From: a virus
Length of the DNA stretch: 64,000 bases
Direction: 5' to 3' (one strand)
IMG/VR virus record: IMGVR_UViG_3300028177_000001
Coordinates: 186,001-250,000 of that record
The notes under the pieces are model-generated. The model was not told the DNA's origin. It saw nothing but the letters and a program-made list of their open reading frames with translations, and did not search any database. The position numbers and the translations under genes were made by a program. This document shows positions 24,208 through 32,755 of the stretch, piece by piece (position 1 is the stretch's first letter; the number at the start of each line of letters is the position of its first letter).

Positions 24208-24756
24208 ATGGCTGATTCCCTCAATGACCTCGTAGAAGGCGTCCAGTACGCCGTCATGGAAGCGCAGGAGATCGCCGAAGAACACCACATGGCCCTGGTC
24301 AGCCGCTTCTTTGAGAAGGACGACGACGGCAAGGAAAAGGCGATCACGCAGACCATCTACGTCCCCAACATGAACCCGGCCACGAAAGAGGAACAGCCTT
24401 TCGTCCAGGTGGACGTGCCCCTCATCTGCCTGGCTCAACTCGGCGGGATCAAGATCAAGGAGCTCAAGGTCACCTTCGTGGCAAACCTGTCCTCCCTGGA
24501 CACGGAAGAGGAGGTCGAAGAGAAGAAGGCGGAGGAAGCCGCTGATGAAGCCGAGGCGGATGCCGCCACCCCTGAGCCCCTCAAGCGTCTCGGACGGAGG
24601 GCTCGTAAGAAGGGTCGCCGTCTGCGGATGGGCATGAAGAAGGGGGGCGGCGCGGACGAGTTTACGAAGGCCACTATCGAGATCTGCTTCGTGGGGACCG
24701 ACCCGCCCGAGGGAGCAGTCAGAGTGAACGACCGCCTGCTCAAGACGATCCCGTGA
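24208..24756 (+). CDS. DUF2589-like protein
   Basis: ATG 24208. The N-terminal helix (ADSLNDLVEGVQYAVMEAQ) and the strand motif VPLICLAQLGGIKIKELKV, followed by a coiled acidic segment, match the layout of DUF2589 proteins as I know them. A basic patch (RRARKKGRRLRMG) precedes a last strand. Function of the family is unknown. It overlaps the next gene by GTGA. Confidence 0.6.
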   Translation: MADSLNDLVEGVQYAVMEAQEIAEEHHMALVSRFFEKDDDGKEKAITQTIYVPNMNPATKEEQPFVQVDVPLICLAQLGGIKIKELKVTFVANLSSLDTEEEVEEKKAEEAADEAEADAATPEPLKRLGRRARKKGRRLRMGMKKGGGADEFTKATIEICFVGTDPPEGAVRVNDRLLKTIP

Positions 24757-25184
24757 AAGAGTTCTGGGCCGCAGTCCGAAAGGCGCTCCAGAAGAGCGTA
24801 GGCACTCCCCCAACCAGGGAGGAGCTTGAACGAGCAGCAGGCCGGGCAGTGGGGATACCGATACAGTTCCCCAACTACAAAGAGGGTGACGCGGATTCCG
24901 GGGATGCCCTGGTCTCCCTGCCCAACCCCATCACGTATCTGAGGGCGGACTTCCAGGTTGAGGTTGATCCAGATGAGCCGGATGACTAAGAACCTACGGC
25001 AGTGCCCCCTCGTGCGGGGCTCGTGGGCGGCACTCCCGGAAGCCGCTGCGAGAACCTCGTCCATGAGCTCAGACGAGGCCCTCTCCCGGGCGGACACGAA
25101 GTCCGTCCCGTGGATGGGGCAGTCGGGGTCCTCGGCGATCCAAGGTCCCCCGATCGTGTAGCACTCTCGGTCGCAGTCAGGCAT
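24435..25184 (-). CDS. Cys/His small protein, true 3' end unclear
   Basis: ATG 25184 has a good GGAGAGAAG and overlaps the previous stop, and the first 65 residues look real (CDRECYTIGG, DPDCPIHG). The frame then stays open for 550 nt opposite two plus-strand genes, ending at 24435. Shifting one frame near 25005 would hit a stop at once. The true protein is therefore probably about 65 aa, with a frameshift or a long run-on. Confidence 0.4.
   Translation of the reverse strand: MPDCDRECYTIGGPWIAEDPDCPIHGTDFVSARERASSELMDEVLAAASGSAAHEPRTRGHCRRFLVIRLIWINLNLEVRPQIRDGVGQGDQGIPGIRVTLFVVGELYRYPHCPACCSFKLLPGWGSAYALLERLSDCGPELFHGIVLSRRSFTLTAPSGGSVPTKQISIVAFVNSSAPPPFFMPIRRRRPFLRALRPRRLRGSGVAASASASSAASSAFFSSTSSSVSREDRFATKVTLSSLILIPPS
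24753..24989 (+). CDS. Unknown acidic-tail protein, 78 aa
   Basis: GTG 24753 overlaps the DUF2589-like stop (GTGA). It ends in an Asp/Glu tail. Coupled expression suggests a partner of the DUF2589-like protein. Confidence 0.55.
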   Translation: MKEFWAAVRKALQKSVGTPPTREELERAAGRAVGIPIQFPNYKEGDADSGDALVSLPNPITYLRADFQVEVDPDEPDD

Positions 25185-25482
25185 GGGCTTCTCTCCACAG
25201 CTTGAGGCGACGGAAGCACTGGGCGCTCATCCCCCCGTAGGGAGTGGGTCCGCCGTACACAGACCCCGTGTGCTCCTCCCAGTCTCCAGCCTCGACTCCG
25301 ATGGCGCGGACCTTCTCTCGGGCTGCGGACAGACCTTGGGAGATCTCCCCTCGGTCGAGATGACCTTGCCAGAGAGCCTGGGTTGTCCGCCAGGCCTCGA
25401 AGAACTGGGGGTTGTCCCCAGGCCCGTCGATGAGTTCCTGGGCGAACGCGACAGCGTCTTCGAGGGCTTCCCGAGGCGTCAT
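25177..25482 (-). CDS. Unknown protein, 101 aa
   Basis: ATG 25482 overlaps the stop of the gene before (TAATG). The product is helical with several Trp (FEAWRTTQALWQ) and ends near KLWREAHA. No motif recognised. Confidence 0.6.
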   Translation of the reverse strand: MTPREALEDAVAFAQELIDGPGDNPQFFEAWRTTQALWQGHLDRGEISQGLSAAREKVRAIGVEAGDWEEHTGSVYGGPTPYGGMSAQCFRRLKLWREAHA

Positions 25483-25952
25483 TAGAAGCCCAGGTACTCG
25501 AGTTCCTCCGGGGTGAGCTCGACCGTTCTGACGGTGTACTCGATCCCGGTCTCGGAGACCATGGTGTAGGGGCTCAGGTTCCGGACGATCCGGGCCAGCT
25601 GCTTCAGCGCGGCCTTCTCTTCGTCGATGAGAGCCTGCTCGGTGAGGAGGTTCTGGACGACGCCCGCTCCGATGAGGCGCTGCTCGCCCTCGGGGGCGGA
25701 CATGGAGTAGGACATGGAAGCGGTGTTGACCAGGCGGTTGCTCACCATCTGGTTGGCGGACTGGGTGAGGAGTTCGATGAGATCCTGGTCGGAGATCGAG
25801 AACTCCTTGCGGATCAGGGCGATGCGCTCCTTCCGCTCGGCGATCTTGGCCTTCACCTGGTCGATCTTCCCCTCCATCGCCTCCCTGACATCCGCCATGG
25901 GCTTTCGGTAGGTGAAGTTGCGGAACATGCGTGCGGTAGAGGGACTGGCCAT
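25482..25952 (-). CDS. Unknown helical protein, 156 aa
   Basis: ATG 25952 follows AGGAGATCC. A Lys/Glu coiled helix (about 20-55) is followed by a helical middle and a short strand tail (EYTVRTVELTPEELEYL). It leads a three-gene chain. Confidence 0.6.
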   Translation of the reverse strand: MASPSTARMFRNFTYRKPMADVREAMEGKIDQVKAKIAERKERIALIRKEFSISDQDLIELLTQSANQMVSNRLVNTASMSYSMSAPEGEQRLIGAGVVQNLLTEQALIDEEKAALKQLARIVRNLSPYTMVSETGIEYTVRTVELTPEELEYLGF

Positions 25953-25981
25953 GGGGATCTCCTGAGTGGGGAGTCACCCTA

Positions 25982-26024
25982 CCCGGGAGACTGGAGAGCC
26001 CTTTGGAACCCCCAGTCTCCCGGG
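25982..26024 (-). terminator. Hairpin terminator after the HNH gene
   Basis: Perfect 13-bp stem CCCGGGAGACTGG / CCAGTCTCCCGGG around a 17-nt loop, one base beyond the HNH stop. Confidence 0.75.
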
Positions 26025-26025
26025 C

Positions 26026-26637
26026 TTAGTCAATCAGCTCAACAGTCCAGTAGTCAGCCCAGGGGCTGTCCGCCGGCAAGAACAGCTTCCACTCGTCCGG
26101 CACCTCGTACTTGAAGAGGGCCATCCATGCCAGCTCACGGGGCGTGGGCGGACGGGGCTTCTTCATCATGACGAGCCCAGCCTGCTTCAGCGTCAGGTCA
26201 GCCTTCCGAGCATTGCACGGACCGCACGCAGCGAGCAGGTTCCACCAGGAAGTCGGACGCACCCGCTCGTGGTGCCACGGAACCTTGACCCAGCCGTTCA
26301 CCGCCTTGGAGCGAGGAATGACGTGGTCCAGAGTCAGGAGCTCGAGATCGGGATTGCCCGACACCTTCCGGGGCTGGAATCCGCAGTACTGGCACTGGTA
26401 CATGTCCCGTGCGAACAGGTCCTTTCGGTTCAACCGAGCGGCCTTCCGAGGACGGACGTACTTGATGCGCGCCACGACAGCCGGGAACTCCAGCACGACT
26501 GATGTCGAACGGAGGAACCGGTCCGCGTAGTTCTCCACCACCCGAACCTGCTCGCGAAACATCAGGCCCACGGCCTTCTGCCACGAAACAACTTCGAGTA
26601 CGGTGTAGTCCGCGTTGAGTACGAGTACGGATTCCAT
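26026..26637 (-). CDS. HNH endonuclease
   Basis: The 203-aa product starts at ATG 26637 after GGAGGGAG. The HNH module spans about residues 80-145: CQYCG, LDHVIPRS, then NLLAACGPCNARKAD. The family cuts DNA using one metal ion. The N-terminal 75 residues (LVLNADYTVLEVVSWQKA) fit the common HNH subfamily with that lead. It may be a free-standing phage nuclease or homing enzyme. Confidence 0.88.
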   Translation of the reverse strand: MESVLVLNADYTVLEVVSWQKAVGLMFREQVRVVENYADRFLRSTSVVLEFPAVVARIKYVRPRKAARLNRKDLFARDMYQCQYCGFQPRKVSGNPDLELLTLDHVIPRSKAVNGWVKVPWHHERVRPTSWWNLLAACGPCNARKADLTLKQAGLVMMKKPRPPTPRELAWMALFKYEVPDEWKLFLPADSPWADYWTVELID

Positions 26638-26714
26638 GATGCTCCCTCCTCTGGGATTCTCCTGTGCGAATGTGATTGTCTGAAACGGTGGTGACCCTAT
26701 CGCAGGGATAGGGA

Positions 26715-26966
26715 GTGCAGCCCTGGGCACTGGCGTTGGTTGAGCTCATCAAAGATGATGACGTCCGGGCTGCCTTCTCTGCTGGGTTCTTTTTCGTGTA
26801 TCTGGCGTCGATGGTTGCGTTCCTGAGCTTCTTCCCGATCCCCGACGAGAACAAGAACACGGTGCACTTGATTGTGGGGGGGCTGGTCGGTGCGGGCATC
26901 GGTCCCGCGATCCAGGCCCTCCTGGACAAGAGACCACGAAGGTATCGGGACTCCGACTCAGGATAG
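26715..26966 (+). CDS. Two-helix membrane protein, 83 aa
   Basis: GTG 26715 follows a purine-rich stretch. Hydrophobic segments at about 22-40 (FFFVYLASMVAFLSFF) and 52-70 (VHLIVGGLVGAGIGPAI) are joined by a short charged loop, with a basic tail. The size and topology are like a class II holin. No lysis enzyme is near, so this is only a possibility. Confidence 0.55.
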   Translation: MQPWALALVELIKDDDVRAAFSAGFFFVYLASMVAFLSFFPIPDENKNTVHLIVGGLVGAGIGPAIQALLDKRPRRYRDSDSG

Positions 26967-27004
26967 CCGCGCTCAGCTACCAGGGTAGGGTGTAGTAGAA
27001 ACCT

Positions 27005-27021
27005 GGTTCCTCCCCGGAACC
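27005..27021 (+). promoter_or_regulatory. GGTTCC dyad upstream of the 27038 gene
   Basis: GGTTCC, 5 nt, GGAACC, placed 17 nt before the start. It uses the same hexamer as the -35-like box, but no GRCGTAA follows. GGGTAGGGT lies just upstream. Confidence 0.4.
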
Positions 27022-27037
27022 GCCCCCGGAGTCTATT

Positions 27038-27508
27038 ATGTCCGCATTCTACGAGTCAGATGTCGACGAAGTGGTTGATGATGCCACTGACCAGGCTGTT
27101 GACGCTGCTGAGAACCTCGTCCTGGACAACCTGGACGAAGCCGTCGAAGCTGGCCTGGATGAAGTGATCGATGCCTCCATCAAGGTGGTGGACGAGCACT
27201 TCGATCACCTGACCGGCAACGAGAAGGCTGACCACGTCATCTCCCTGGCTGCTGACTGGCTGGTGTCTAAGGGAGTGGAGCTCCGTGATGAGTACGAGGA
27301 TGAGATCAAGGAGGGCCTGGCCGAGTGGGTCCAGGAGCGGTTCGACGCCCTGAGGGCCGAGATCCAGGAGTGGCGCGACACCCGTCCGGAGCGCCGAGCG
27401 GAACGCCAGAAGTTCCGAGCTTCCCAGGAGGGCAAGAGCCGCGACGAGAAGAAGGCTGCCCGCAAGGAGCGCCGCCAGGCCAAGAGGGCTGCGCGCCGCG
27501 AGAGCTGA
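27038..27508 (+). CDS. Charged helical protein, 156 aa
   Basis: ATG 27038 follows GGAG. The first 60 residues are very acidic and the last 50 very basic (KKAARKERRQAKRAARR). All is predicted helix. Such bipolar proteins can be scaffolds or nucleic-acid bridges. No family recognised. Confidence 0.6.
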   Translation: MSAFYESDVDEVVDDATDQAVDAAENLVLDNLDEAVEAGLDEVIDASIKVVDEHFDHLTGNEKADHVISLAADWLVSKGVELRDEYEDEIKEGLAEWVQERFDALRAEIQEWRDTRPERRAERQKFRASQEGKSRDEKKAARKERRQAKRAARRES

Positions 27509-27551
27509 GCCCGGTCGGTTGATTATCGGCTACTTCCTCTTCGGAGGAAGT

Positions 27552-28133
27552 ATGTCGAATATCCAGTCCCGACTCCGCAGGGCCTCTGCCGAACACCCGA
27601 GTAACCGCCTCGCGGCGATGGCGGGTGATATGGAGATGGCCGAGGAGGTCCTGAGGGACATTACCTCGGCGCAGAGGAAGCTGGCCTCCCTTGCTCGTAA
27701 GGTCATCCGCGCAGCCCCTCCCCGTTCCGAGTGGTCAACCGACGGGAAGCCCAACGGACGGGTTGAGGTAGAGAAAGGCACCAGTGCCTACAGAGGCACC
27801 TCTGTCTTCACCACGGTGCGTGAAGGTCCGGTCCCGACAGTCCGCGTCTACTGGCCCCACATCGGATACGGGGCTCGCGCTGAGTACGCTGAAGGCAACC
27901 CGACTGTCACCGAAGTGGGTCGGGCGATCGGTCTTCCCCTCAAGGGTGGCCAGTGCTTCCGTCTGACCCTCTACGCGCCCCCGGCGGACTTCCTGGTGCG
28001 CAGCTGGGCGGAGTCGCCGCGAGGCACTACCGTGGCCAAGTTCTACTACTCGGTCGAGGGCTACGGAGGCATCGGTTCAGGCTTCGCCGCTGTGAAGCCT
28101 GACGGCTCCTGGATTATGGGCGGCCACGGGTAG
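27552..28133 (+). CDS. Unknown protein, 193 aa
   Basis: ATG 27552 follows GGAGGAAG. An N-terminal helical arm (NRLAAMAGDMEMAEEVL) precedes a beta-rich domain with Tyr/Gly repeats (HIGYGARAEYAEGN, VEGYGGIGSGFAAV). It could be a virion or surface protein; no motif decides. Confidence 0.58.
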   Translation: MSNIQSRLRRASAEHPSNRLAAMAGDMEMAEEVLRDITSAQRKLASLARKVIRAAPPRSEWSTDGKPNGRVEVEKGTSAYRGTSVFTTVREGPVPTVRVYWPHIGYGARAEYAEGNPTVTEVGRAIGLPLKGGQCFRLTLYAPPADFLVRSWAESPRGTTVAKFYYSVEGYGGIGSGFAAVKPDGSWIMGGHG

Positions 28134-28135
28134 TC

Positions 28136-28327
28136 TCAGCGTTCGGCCCTGCAAGGGCGACACCACGACTGGTTGGTCACCAGATCGCTACCGTCTTCGC
28201 CTCGACCCGCCATTCGTCGGAGGCCGAAGTCCTTGAGGGGCTTCTGCTTCTTGCAGTGCGGGCAGGTCCGGTGTACCACGCCGTCGACGATCTCGTCGGC
28301 CTTGATGTGTACTTCGTCGTAGGGCAT
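28136..28327 (-). CDS. Zinc-ribbon protein, 63 aa
   Basis: ATG 28327 follows GGAGGATG. CPHCKKQKPLKDFG and a later CRPC form a treble-clef-like ribbon as in small HNH-related phage proteins, but without the catalytic His pair. Confidence 0.65.
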   Translation of the reverse strand: MPYDEVHIKADEIVDGVVHRTCPHCKKQKPLKDFGLRRMAGRGEDGSDLVTNQSWCRPCRAER

Positions 28328-28414
28328 ACATCCTCCATAGGGAACGGACTACCGCTCGGAGGTCCTGCCAGACCCTGCTTCCCTCTTGCAGTTCTTGAGG
28401 TGCTTGTCGAAGGT

Positions 28415-28487
28415 ACGCCCAGCAGGACTCGAACCTGCGACCCCCTGATTAGGAATCAGGCGCTCTATCCAGCTGAGCTATGGGCGC
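28415..28487 (-). tRNA. tRNA-Arg (anticodon CCU)
   Basis: A 73-nt cloverleaf with a 7-bp acceptor (first pair G-U), D arm GCTC/GAGC, anticodon loop TTCCTAA, and T arm GCAGG TTCGAGT CCTGC. All arms pair. CCA is not encoded. It could supply a rare AGG codon. Confidence 0.93.
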
Positions 28488-28524
28488 TCTTCGGGAACTT
28501 ACCTGGTCAGCGGCAGGCTGCCCT

Positions 28525-28866
28525 CTACCAGTTCGCGGCGACAACCCCGCTGGCGGAGGCAGGAGTCCCGGGCACGGCCCACTCGCCCCCGCCGCCGTGG
28601 GTTCGGATGCGAACCAGAACACCCTCCCTCCAGAGGGTCTCCAGAAGATCCCCCACGGGCTCGATCTCCTCGTCGCGGATCTTGTCGGACAGTGCCCAGC
28701 AGGCCTCTTCTTCGGCGGGCCAGTCGTTAGACTCAAGCTGCTCGCAAACCATGTCGTCGGCGATCCCCACGGACCGCAGGGACTGAACAGCCCGCCACAC
28801 CTCCGTCGTGGTCCACGGTACGGCAGGGTGGGTAGCGAGGGCGTTTAGGACGGCATCAGTGTTCAC
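28525..28866 (-). CDS. Unknown protein, 113 aa
   Basis: GTG 28866, 21 nt after a two-box promoter. A helical protein with a possible winged-helix end (LLETLWREGVLVRIRTHGGGG). A regulator is possible. Confidence 0.58.
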   Translation of the reverse strand: MNTDAVLNALATHPAVPWTTTEVWRAVQSLRSVGIADDMVCEQLESNDWPAEEEACWALSDKIRDEEIEPVGDLLETLWREGVLVRIRTHGGGGEWAVPGTPASASGVVAANW

Positions 28867-28886
28867 GCAGGACCTCCACGTAGAAG

Positions 28887-28914
28887 TTACGTCCCTTGCG
28901 AGTGCGGGGAACCC
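28887..28914 (-). promoter_or_regulatory. Two-box promoter
   Basis: Minus strand GGGTTCCC (28914-28907), 13 nt, GACGTAA (28893-28887). The 90 bp beyond, up to 29004, hold only a 16-codon frame and no clear signal. Confidence 0.75.
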
Positions 28915-29004
28915 CTGGGAGTTGGGTTAGCCCCCTGAACAACCAGGGCAGGCGTCCCGCAGAGCCCGGAGCCGCATGTGGGACTCCCCGGAGGAACCCC
29001 GTTT

Positions 29005-29589
29005 TCAGGGGCAGAGGAAGTGCGGGACTCCGTCCCTGGCATCCAGGGCCATCGTACCGACAAGGGTGCTCTCGTCGGCGAAGAGATCCGCCACCAGCAT
29101 CTCCATGCCGTATGCGCCTGTTGTGTCGATGTCACACCACCCCAGCCCCTCCACGTACACGTCGTGCAGGCGACCCGTCAGGTGCATGGTCTCGTGGAGG
29201 AGGATCCAGGGAGCCGCCCGGTTCTCCGGCTCCGACCACCAGACCACACCGGTGTCCGGGTTGGCGTAAGTTCGACCCCCGGCGCGGAAGCCGTTCGTGT
29301 ACCGGGCGATGAAGTGGAACAGAGCTTCGTTGGGGTCGCCCGAGAGTGCGTTCAGCTGGGACACGAGAGTTTCATCCCGGTATTCGCTGGGCGTCAGGGT
29401 GGGGAGGTCTGCTGTGGCCACGGCCCACACGGACCGCGACACAGACAAGAGGATCTCATCCTCGATGTTGAGCAACTCCCCCAACTCCTCCTGGCAACGC
29501 TCCGACGGGTCCGCCCCAGACTGCCAGATGGTTTCTGAACAGACGGCGGGGATGTCGGGGACGCAAGCCAGGAGGAGAAGGAGGAGCAT
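29005..29589 (-). CDS. Lipoprotein with HExxH metallopeptidase motif
   Basis: The 194-aa product starts MLLLLLLAC: a minimal hydrophobic signal directly followed by the lipobox Cys at residue 9. Near residue 131 is LLHETMHLTG, a zincin-type HExxH. It is probably exported and lipid-anchored, cutting or binding a surface target. It follows the large lipoprotein gene by 8 nt, so the two may act together. Lipoproteins in phages often block superinfection. Confidence 0.68.
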   Translation of the reverse strand: MLLLLLLACVPDIPAVCSETIWQSGADPSERCQEELGELLNIEDEILLSVSRSVWAVATADLPTLTPSEYRDETLVSQLNALSGDPNEALFHFIARYTNGFRAGGRTYANPDTGVVWWSEPENRAAPWILLHETMHLTGRLHDVYVEGLGWCDIDTTGAYGMEMLVADLFADESTLVGTMALDARDGVPHFLCP

Positions 29590-29597
29590 GGGTCAGC

Positions 29598-31523
29598 CTA
29601 CTGCTCGATACGGGTGAAGGTCAGGCGGTCCAGGTGCAGCATCTCGGCGAGGCTGCGCCACACGTCGATGGTGTCCTGGTCGTGCTGCGCCGACTTGAGG
29701 GACACGTCCAGCTCTGTGATGCGGATCTCGCCCCGCCGACTCTCCACGTAGCCTTCGAACATGAAGTCCATAAAGCCACCCCGGAAGTAGTCGCGGCCAT
29801 CGTCGGTCCGAGTGACCGGGAGGACCATGATCTCGCTGCTGCCAGGGACCATCACATGGATGAAGGACTTGATGTTGGTCTCCTCCAGGTAGTCGGAGGC
29901 ACGGACCTTCCAGAGACGCAACTCGGCCTCAACATCCCAGGGGGCGAAGCTGATCGAGGTGCGGTAGGCATCACCCCAGTCGACCTTGTTGGCCTCCTCT
30001 TCCTCGGTCTGCTCCATGCAGGTCCACTCGACCTGAACGGTGGCGGGCTCGAGCGGGTCGTAGGACTCGATGACCCAGGTGCCCAAGGACAGTGAGACCA
30101 CGTCGTACTCGATGCCGAGATCGCGCAGGTTCACCGAGTCCATGAACTCGGGGAACATCCCCCACGCGAAGCCGGGGGCCTCGAACTCGATCTTGTCGAC
30201 GGCTCCCGCCTCAAGGATACGGAAGCCCTTGAGCGCAGACTCCGCCGCGTTGTACGGCGAGCTACCGGGCTTGCCCAGCAAGATCGCCCTGTAGCGGTAT
30301 TCACCCAAGGCCTCGACGGGCATCAGGACGTACTCGTCGATGGCGGGGACGCAACCCAGGCCTCCGCTGCTGTCGGTGACCGACTTCGCAGAAGCCGACG
30401 CGGCCGACGACTCCAGCCCGTAGTAGTCCCCTCCGTCACCGGAACTGCCGTCCGTGGGCGGAGTACTCATGGAGTTGGCGCTGGTCATCTCCGTGCCCAT
30501 GCGAAGCTCGATGAAGTGCTCCGCCTCCACCTTCTTGGTGTGGCTGCCCGACGAGGAGGTGGTCTTCGTTGCGCCGAAGGTTCCCCCAGCCCCCGCTCCA
30601 ACAGAGCCGCCCGTGGACGAGACATTGCCGGAGGCGTCCACCTTGACGTTGGCGCTGGCTGACGTAGTCACCGTGCCCTGGACAGTCGAGTAGGTCTCCG
30701 AGTAGACCTCCGCGCAGTAGTCTCCGCCAGAGTCCATCGTGCCCCAGCCGCTCACCGAACCGGTCTCGGTGATCTCGAACCAGAAGCTGCTGAACAGGTC
30801 GACATCGACGGTGGCGGGCATGATGTGTGCCCCATTGCCCCCGTTGAGGTCCCACTGGCGGTGGTACACGTCACCCTTGCCGTCCACCATCGCCTCCTCG
30901 AGGTCAATGTGCAGCCGGACGTAGTCGTCGACGCTGGTGACACCTTCCACCCCTCCGTCCCAGCACGCGATCAGACCGAAGGCGTCACCGGCAGAGGTCT
31001 CGATGGCGGGGTTGCCGTACATGCAGTTCGACCGGATGATGCCGGTCATCACACCGGGACCCTGGCCGATGACGAGGTCGGACGATGCGTCCTTCGCCGC
31101 CGCATAGTCGCCGTAGGAGATCACGCTGTACAGGATCGTCCAGTCGGTCTCGTCGAAGAACTCGCGGAGGGCCTTGAGGTCGTCCGTGAGCTTGCCCTTC
31201 TTCTTGTCCGAGGCGCAGTTGGAGCCGGGGTCGATGGCAGTGGCGTCCATCCAGAACTCGGGGTACCACGCCTCGTTGAAGTGGGCGTTGATGTCGTTGC
31301 CCTCGGTCCACGACTGGCGGAGCTGCGCATTGCCCTTGCCGGAACCGGACATGCCGCCGTTGGCCCAGTCGGGACCGGTCTCGGTCGACCAGTGCTCGTT
31401 GTCGGCACCACAGCCCGCGAGGAAGTAGATCGACCCGGCAGCGACGAGGGCCGTGAGGCCGATTGCCCCCAGCGACCCCCGGACGATGCCCGGCACGGTG
31501 TTGAAGGGGGTGGGGATATTCAT
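29598..31523 (-). CDS. Large secreted lipoprotein, 641 aa
   Basis: ATG 31523 has AGGATCAG upstream. The signal (about 15-37) ends in the lipobox FLAGC. The rest has a Ser/Thr/Gly-rich middle (about 265-370) and beta-rich flanks with several Cys, typical of an exported protein. No enzyme motif recognised. It is the largest unknown gene in the window and pairs with the HExxH lipoprotein. A role at the host envelope is inferred. Confidence 0.7.
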   Translation of the reverse strand: MNIPTPFNTVPGIVRGSLGAIGLTALVAAGSIYFLAGCGADNEHWSTETGPDWANGGMSGSGKGNAQLRQSWTEGNDINAHFNEAWYPEFWMDATAIDPGSNCASDKKKGKLTDDLKALREFFDETDWTILYSVISYGDYAAAKDASSDLVIGQGPGVMTGIIRSNCMYGNPAIETSAGDAFGLIACWDGGVEGVTSVDDYVRLHIDLEEAMVDGKGDVYHRQWDLNGGNGAHIMPATVDVDLFSSFWFEITETGSVSGWGTMDSGGDYCAEVYSETYSTVQGTVTTSASANVKVDASGNVSSTGGSVGAGAGGTFGATKTTSSSGSHTKKVEAEHFIELRMGTEMTSANSMSTPPTDGSSGDGGDYYGLESSAASASAKSVTDSSGGLGCVPAIDEYVLMPVEALGEYRYRAILLGKPGSSPYNAAESALKGFRILEAGAVDKIEFEAPGFAWGMFPEFMDSVNLRDLGIEYDVVSLSLGTWVIESYDPLEPATVQVEWTCMEQTEEEEANKVDWGDAYRTSISFAPWDVEAELRLWKVRASDYLEETNIKSFIHVMVPGSSEIMVLPVTRTDDGRDYFRGGFMDFMFEGYVESRRGEIRITELDVSLKSAQHDQDTIDVWRSLAEMLHLDRLTFTRIEQ

Positions 31524-31541
31524 GTTCTGATCCTGGACTGA

Positions 31542-31555
31542 GTTTGAACTCAAAC
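31542..31555 (-). promoter_or_regulatory. Dyad GTTTGA-N2-TCAAAC
   Basis: A perfect 6-bp inverted repeat 19 nt upstream of the large lipoprotein start, a likely operator. The wider stretch 31524-31710 has no gene and no clear two-box promoter. Confidence 0.45.
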
Positions 31556-31710
31556 CCCACGTCGGCTCATCCGACGAAGGCTCTCGTTCGCATTCAGTGT
31601 CCGGGCAGGATCGAACACACTCCGGCGAGGCAGGACGAGCCATGCCTCAACCAGAGATACCGGGGAGTATATCCCGGGACCCCCCAGGGACCCCCAGAAA
31701 GTTTTGCTCT

Positions 31711-31926
31711 TTACCTGCGGTTTCGCCTGCGAGAAGCCTTCGACCTGGCTTTCGCTGGCTTTCGCTGCGCCGCGTCGCCCCGGTAGCCGCGTCGCTTCGG
31801 CGGGGTGCCGGGGAAGTCCGTAGCGGCTGTGCTGCCGGGTTCCACCTTCAACGTCAGCTTGCCGTCGTCCGGAGCTGCGTGGGTGTCTTCTACAGAGAGG
31901 GTGACCTGGTCGGGAGTAGCATGCAT
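31711..31926 (-). CDS. Small protein with basic tail, 71 aa
   Basis: ATG 31926 lies after GGGTAGGGTG. The first half looks like short strands (QVTLSVEDTH, KLTLKVEPG). The last 30 residues are Arg/Lys-rich. Unknown. Confidence 0.5.
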   Translation of the reverse strand: MHATPDQVTLSVEDTHAAPDDGKLTLKVEPGSTAATDFPGTPPKRRGYRGDAAQRKPAKARSKASRRRNRR

Positions 31927-31935
31927 GCCCACACC

Positions 31936-32322
31936 CTACCCGATATCCCAACGCCCACTCTTCGAGTCGTACTCCACAGACTTCTCGACAAAGAAGTCCT
32001 TCATCTGCCTCTCCAGATCAGCCACCAGCTGGCGAGCCATCGGCCGGGGCATCTCATGCACCTTTTTCTTCAGAGCCTTGAAGGCGAAATGGTGGAGGTT
32101 CCGGGGCACGTCGTCGACGTAGGTCTCCTCGCCGTTCACCAGGATTGAGTCCCCGTTCGGAGACATCACCAGGACGTCAGACCAGACACCGTTCCGAACC
32201 GAGCCGTACGACCCCCACTGACCCGCTGCCTTGAGCAACGTCTGTCTCGAGGCGCTCCCCTTCTCCAAGGTGGAGGCCAGGCGAATGAGCGCGGCGCGGT
32301 CGGTGCGGCTAATCTTCTTCAT
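31936..32322 (-). CDS. Unknown protein with N-terminal RLASTL tag, 128 aa
   Basis: ATG 32322 follows GGGAAG. Residues 10-33 (AALIRLASTLEKGSASRQTLL) match the tag found at both ends of the ParB-like protein at 17394. The rest is a strand domain followed by a helix. No function known. Confidence 0.62.
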   Translation of the reverse strand: MKKISRTDRAALIRLASTLEKGSASRQTLLKAAGQWGSYGSVRNGVWSDVLVMSPNGDSILVNGEETYVDDVPRNLHHFAFKALKKKVHEMPRPMARQLVADLERQMKDFFVEKSVEYDSKSGRWDIG

Positions 32323-32376
32323 GAGAGCTTCCCGGAAGGTGAGAGAACCCTCTCTGAGGATAGTCGGGCTACCGGA

Positions 32377-32634
32377 TTAGTTCCAAGGTAGCTGGATGCC
32401 CGCGTCCTCGAGCACTTTGGTCTCCGGGGCCGTCAGGTGGTAAGGCATCCGCTCCAACGCCTCCACCTTGATGTGTTCTGGGCGGGCGAGCTCCCCCTCA
32501 ATAAGGGCAGCAACTCCGAAGAGTCGAAGCTCGCGCTCGACCAGATCTGAGGTAAGGCTCACCGCCTGGTGAAAGTCGGGGTCCGCGAAGAACCGTCGTC
32601 TCCTCATCCGGGCAAAGGTAGCGAGTGAGCCCAT
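32377..32634 (-). CDS. Unknown protein, 85 aa
   Basis: ATG 32634 follows AGGAGG. A basic N-terminus (RMRRRRFF) and a helical body. It sits directly downstream of a tRNA gene, in the same direction. Confidence 0.58.
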   Translation of the reverse strand: MGSLATFARMRRRRFFADPDFHQAVSLTSDLVERELRLFGVAALIEGELARPEHIKVEALERMPYHLTAPETKVLEDAGIQLPWN

Positions 32635-32674
32635 AAAGTCCTCCTGAGATACTGGCGGCCCGCATAGGACCCCT

Positions 32675-32746
32675 ACCCCTGCCAGGATTCGAACCTGGGA
32701 CCCTCTGCTTAGAAGGCAGATGCTCTATCCACTGAGCTACAGGGGC
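32675..32746 (-). tRNA. tRNA-Arg (anticodon UCU)
   Basis: A 72-nt cloverleaf: acceptor GCCCCTG/CAGGGGT, D arm GCTC/GAGC, anticodon loop CTTCTAA on a TCTGC/GCAGA stem, T arm CCAGG TTCGAAT CCTGG. No encoded CCA. It would read AGA/AGG codons. Confidence 0.95.
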
Positions 32747-32755
32747 GAAAGGGTC

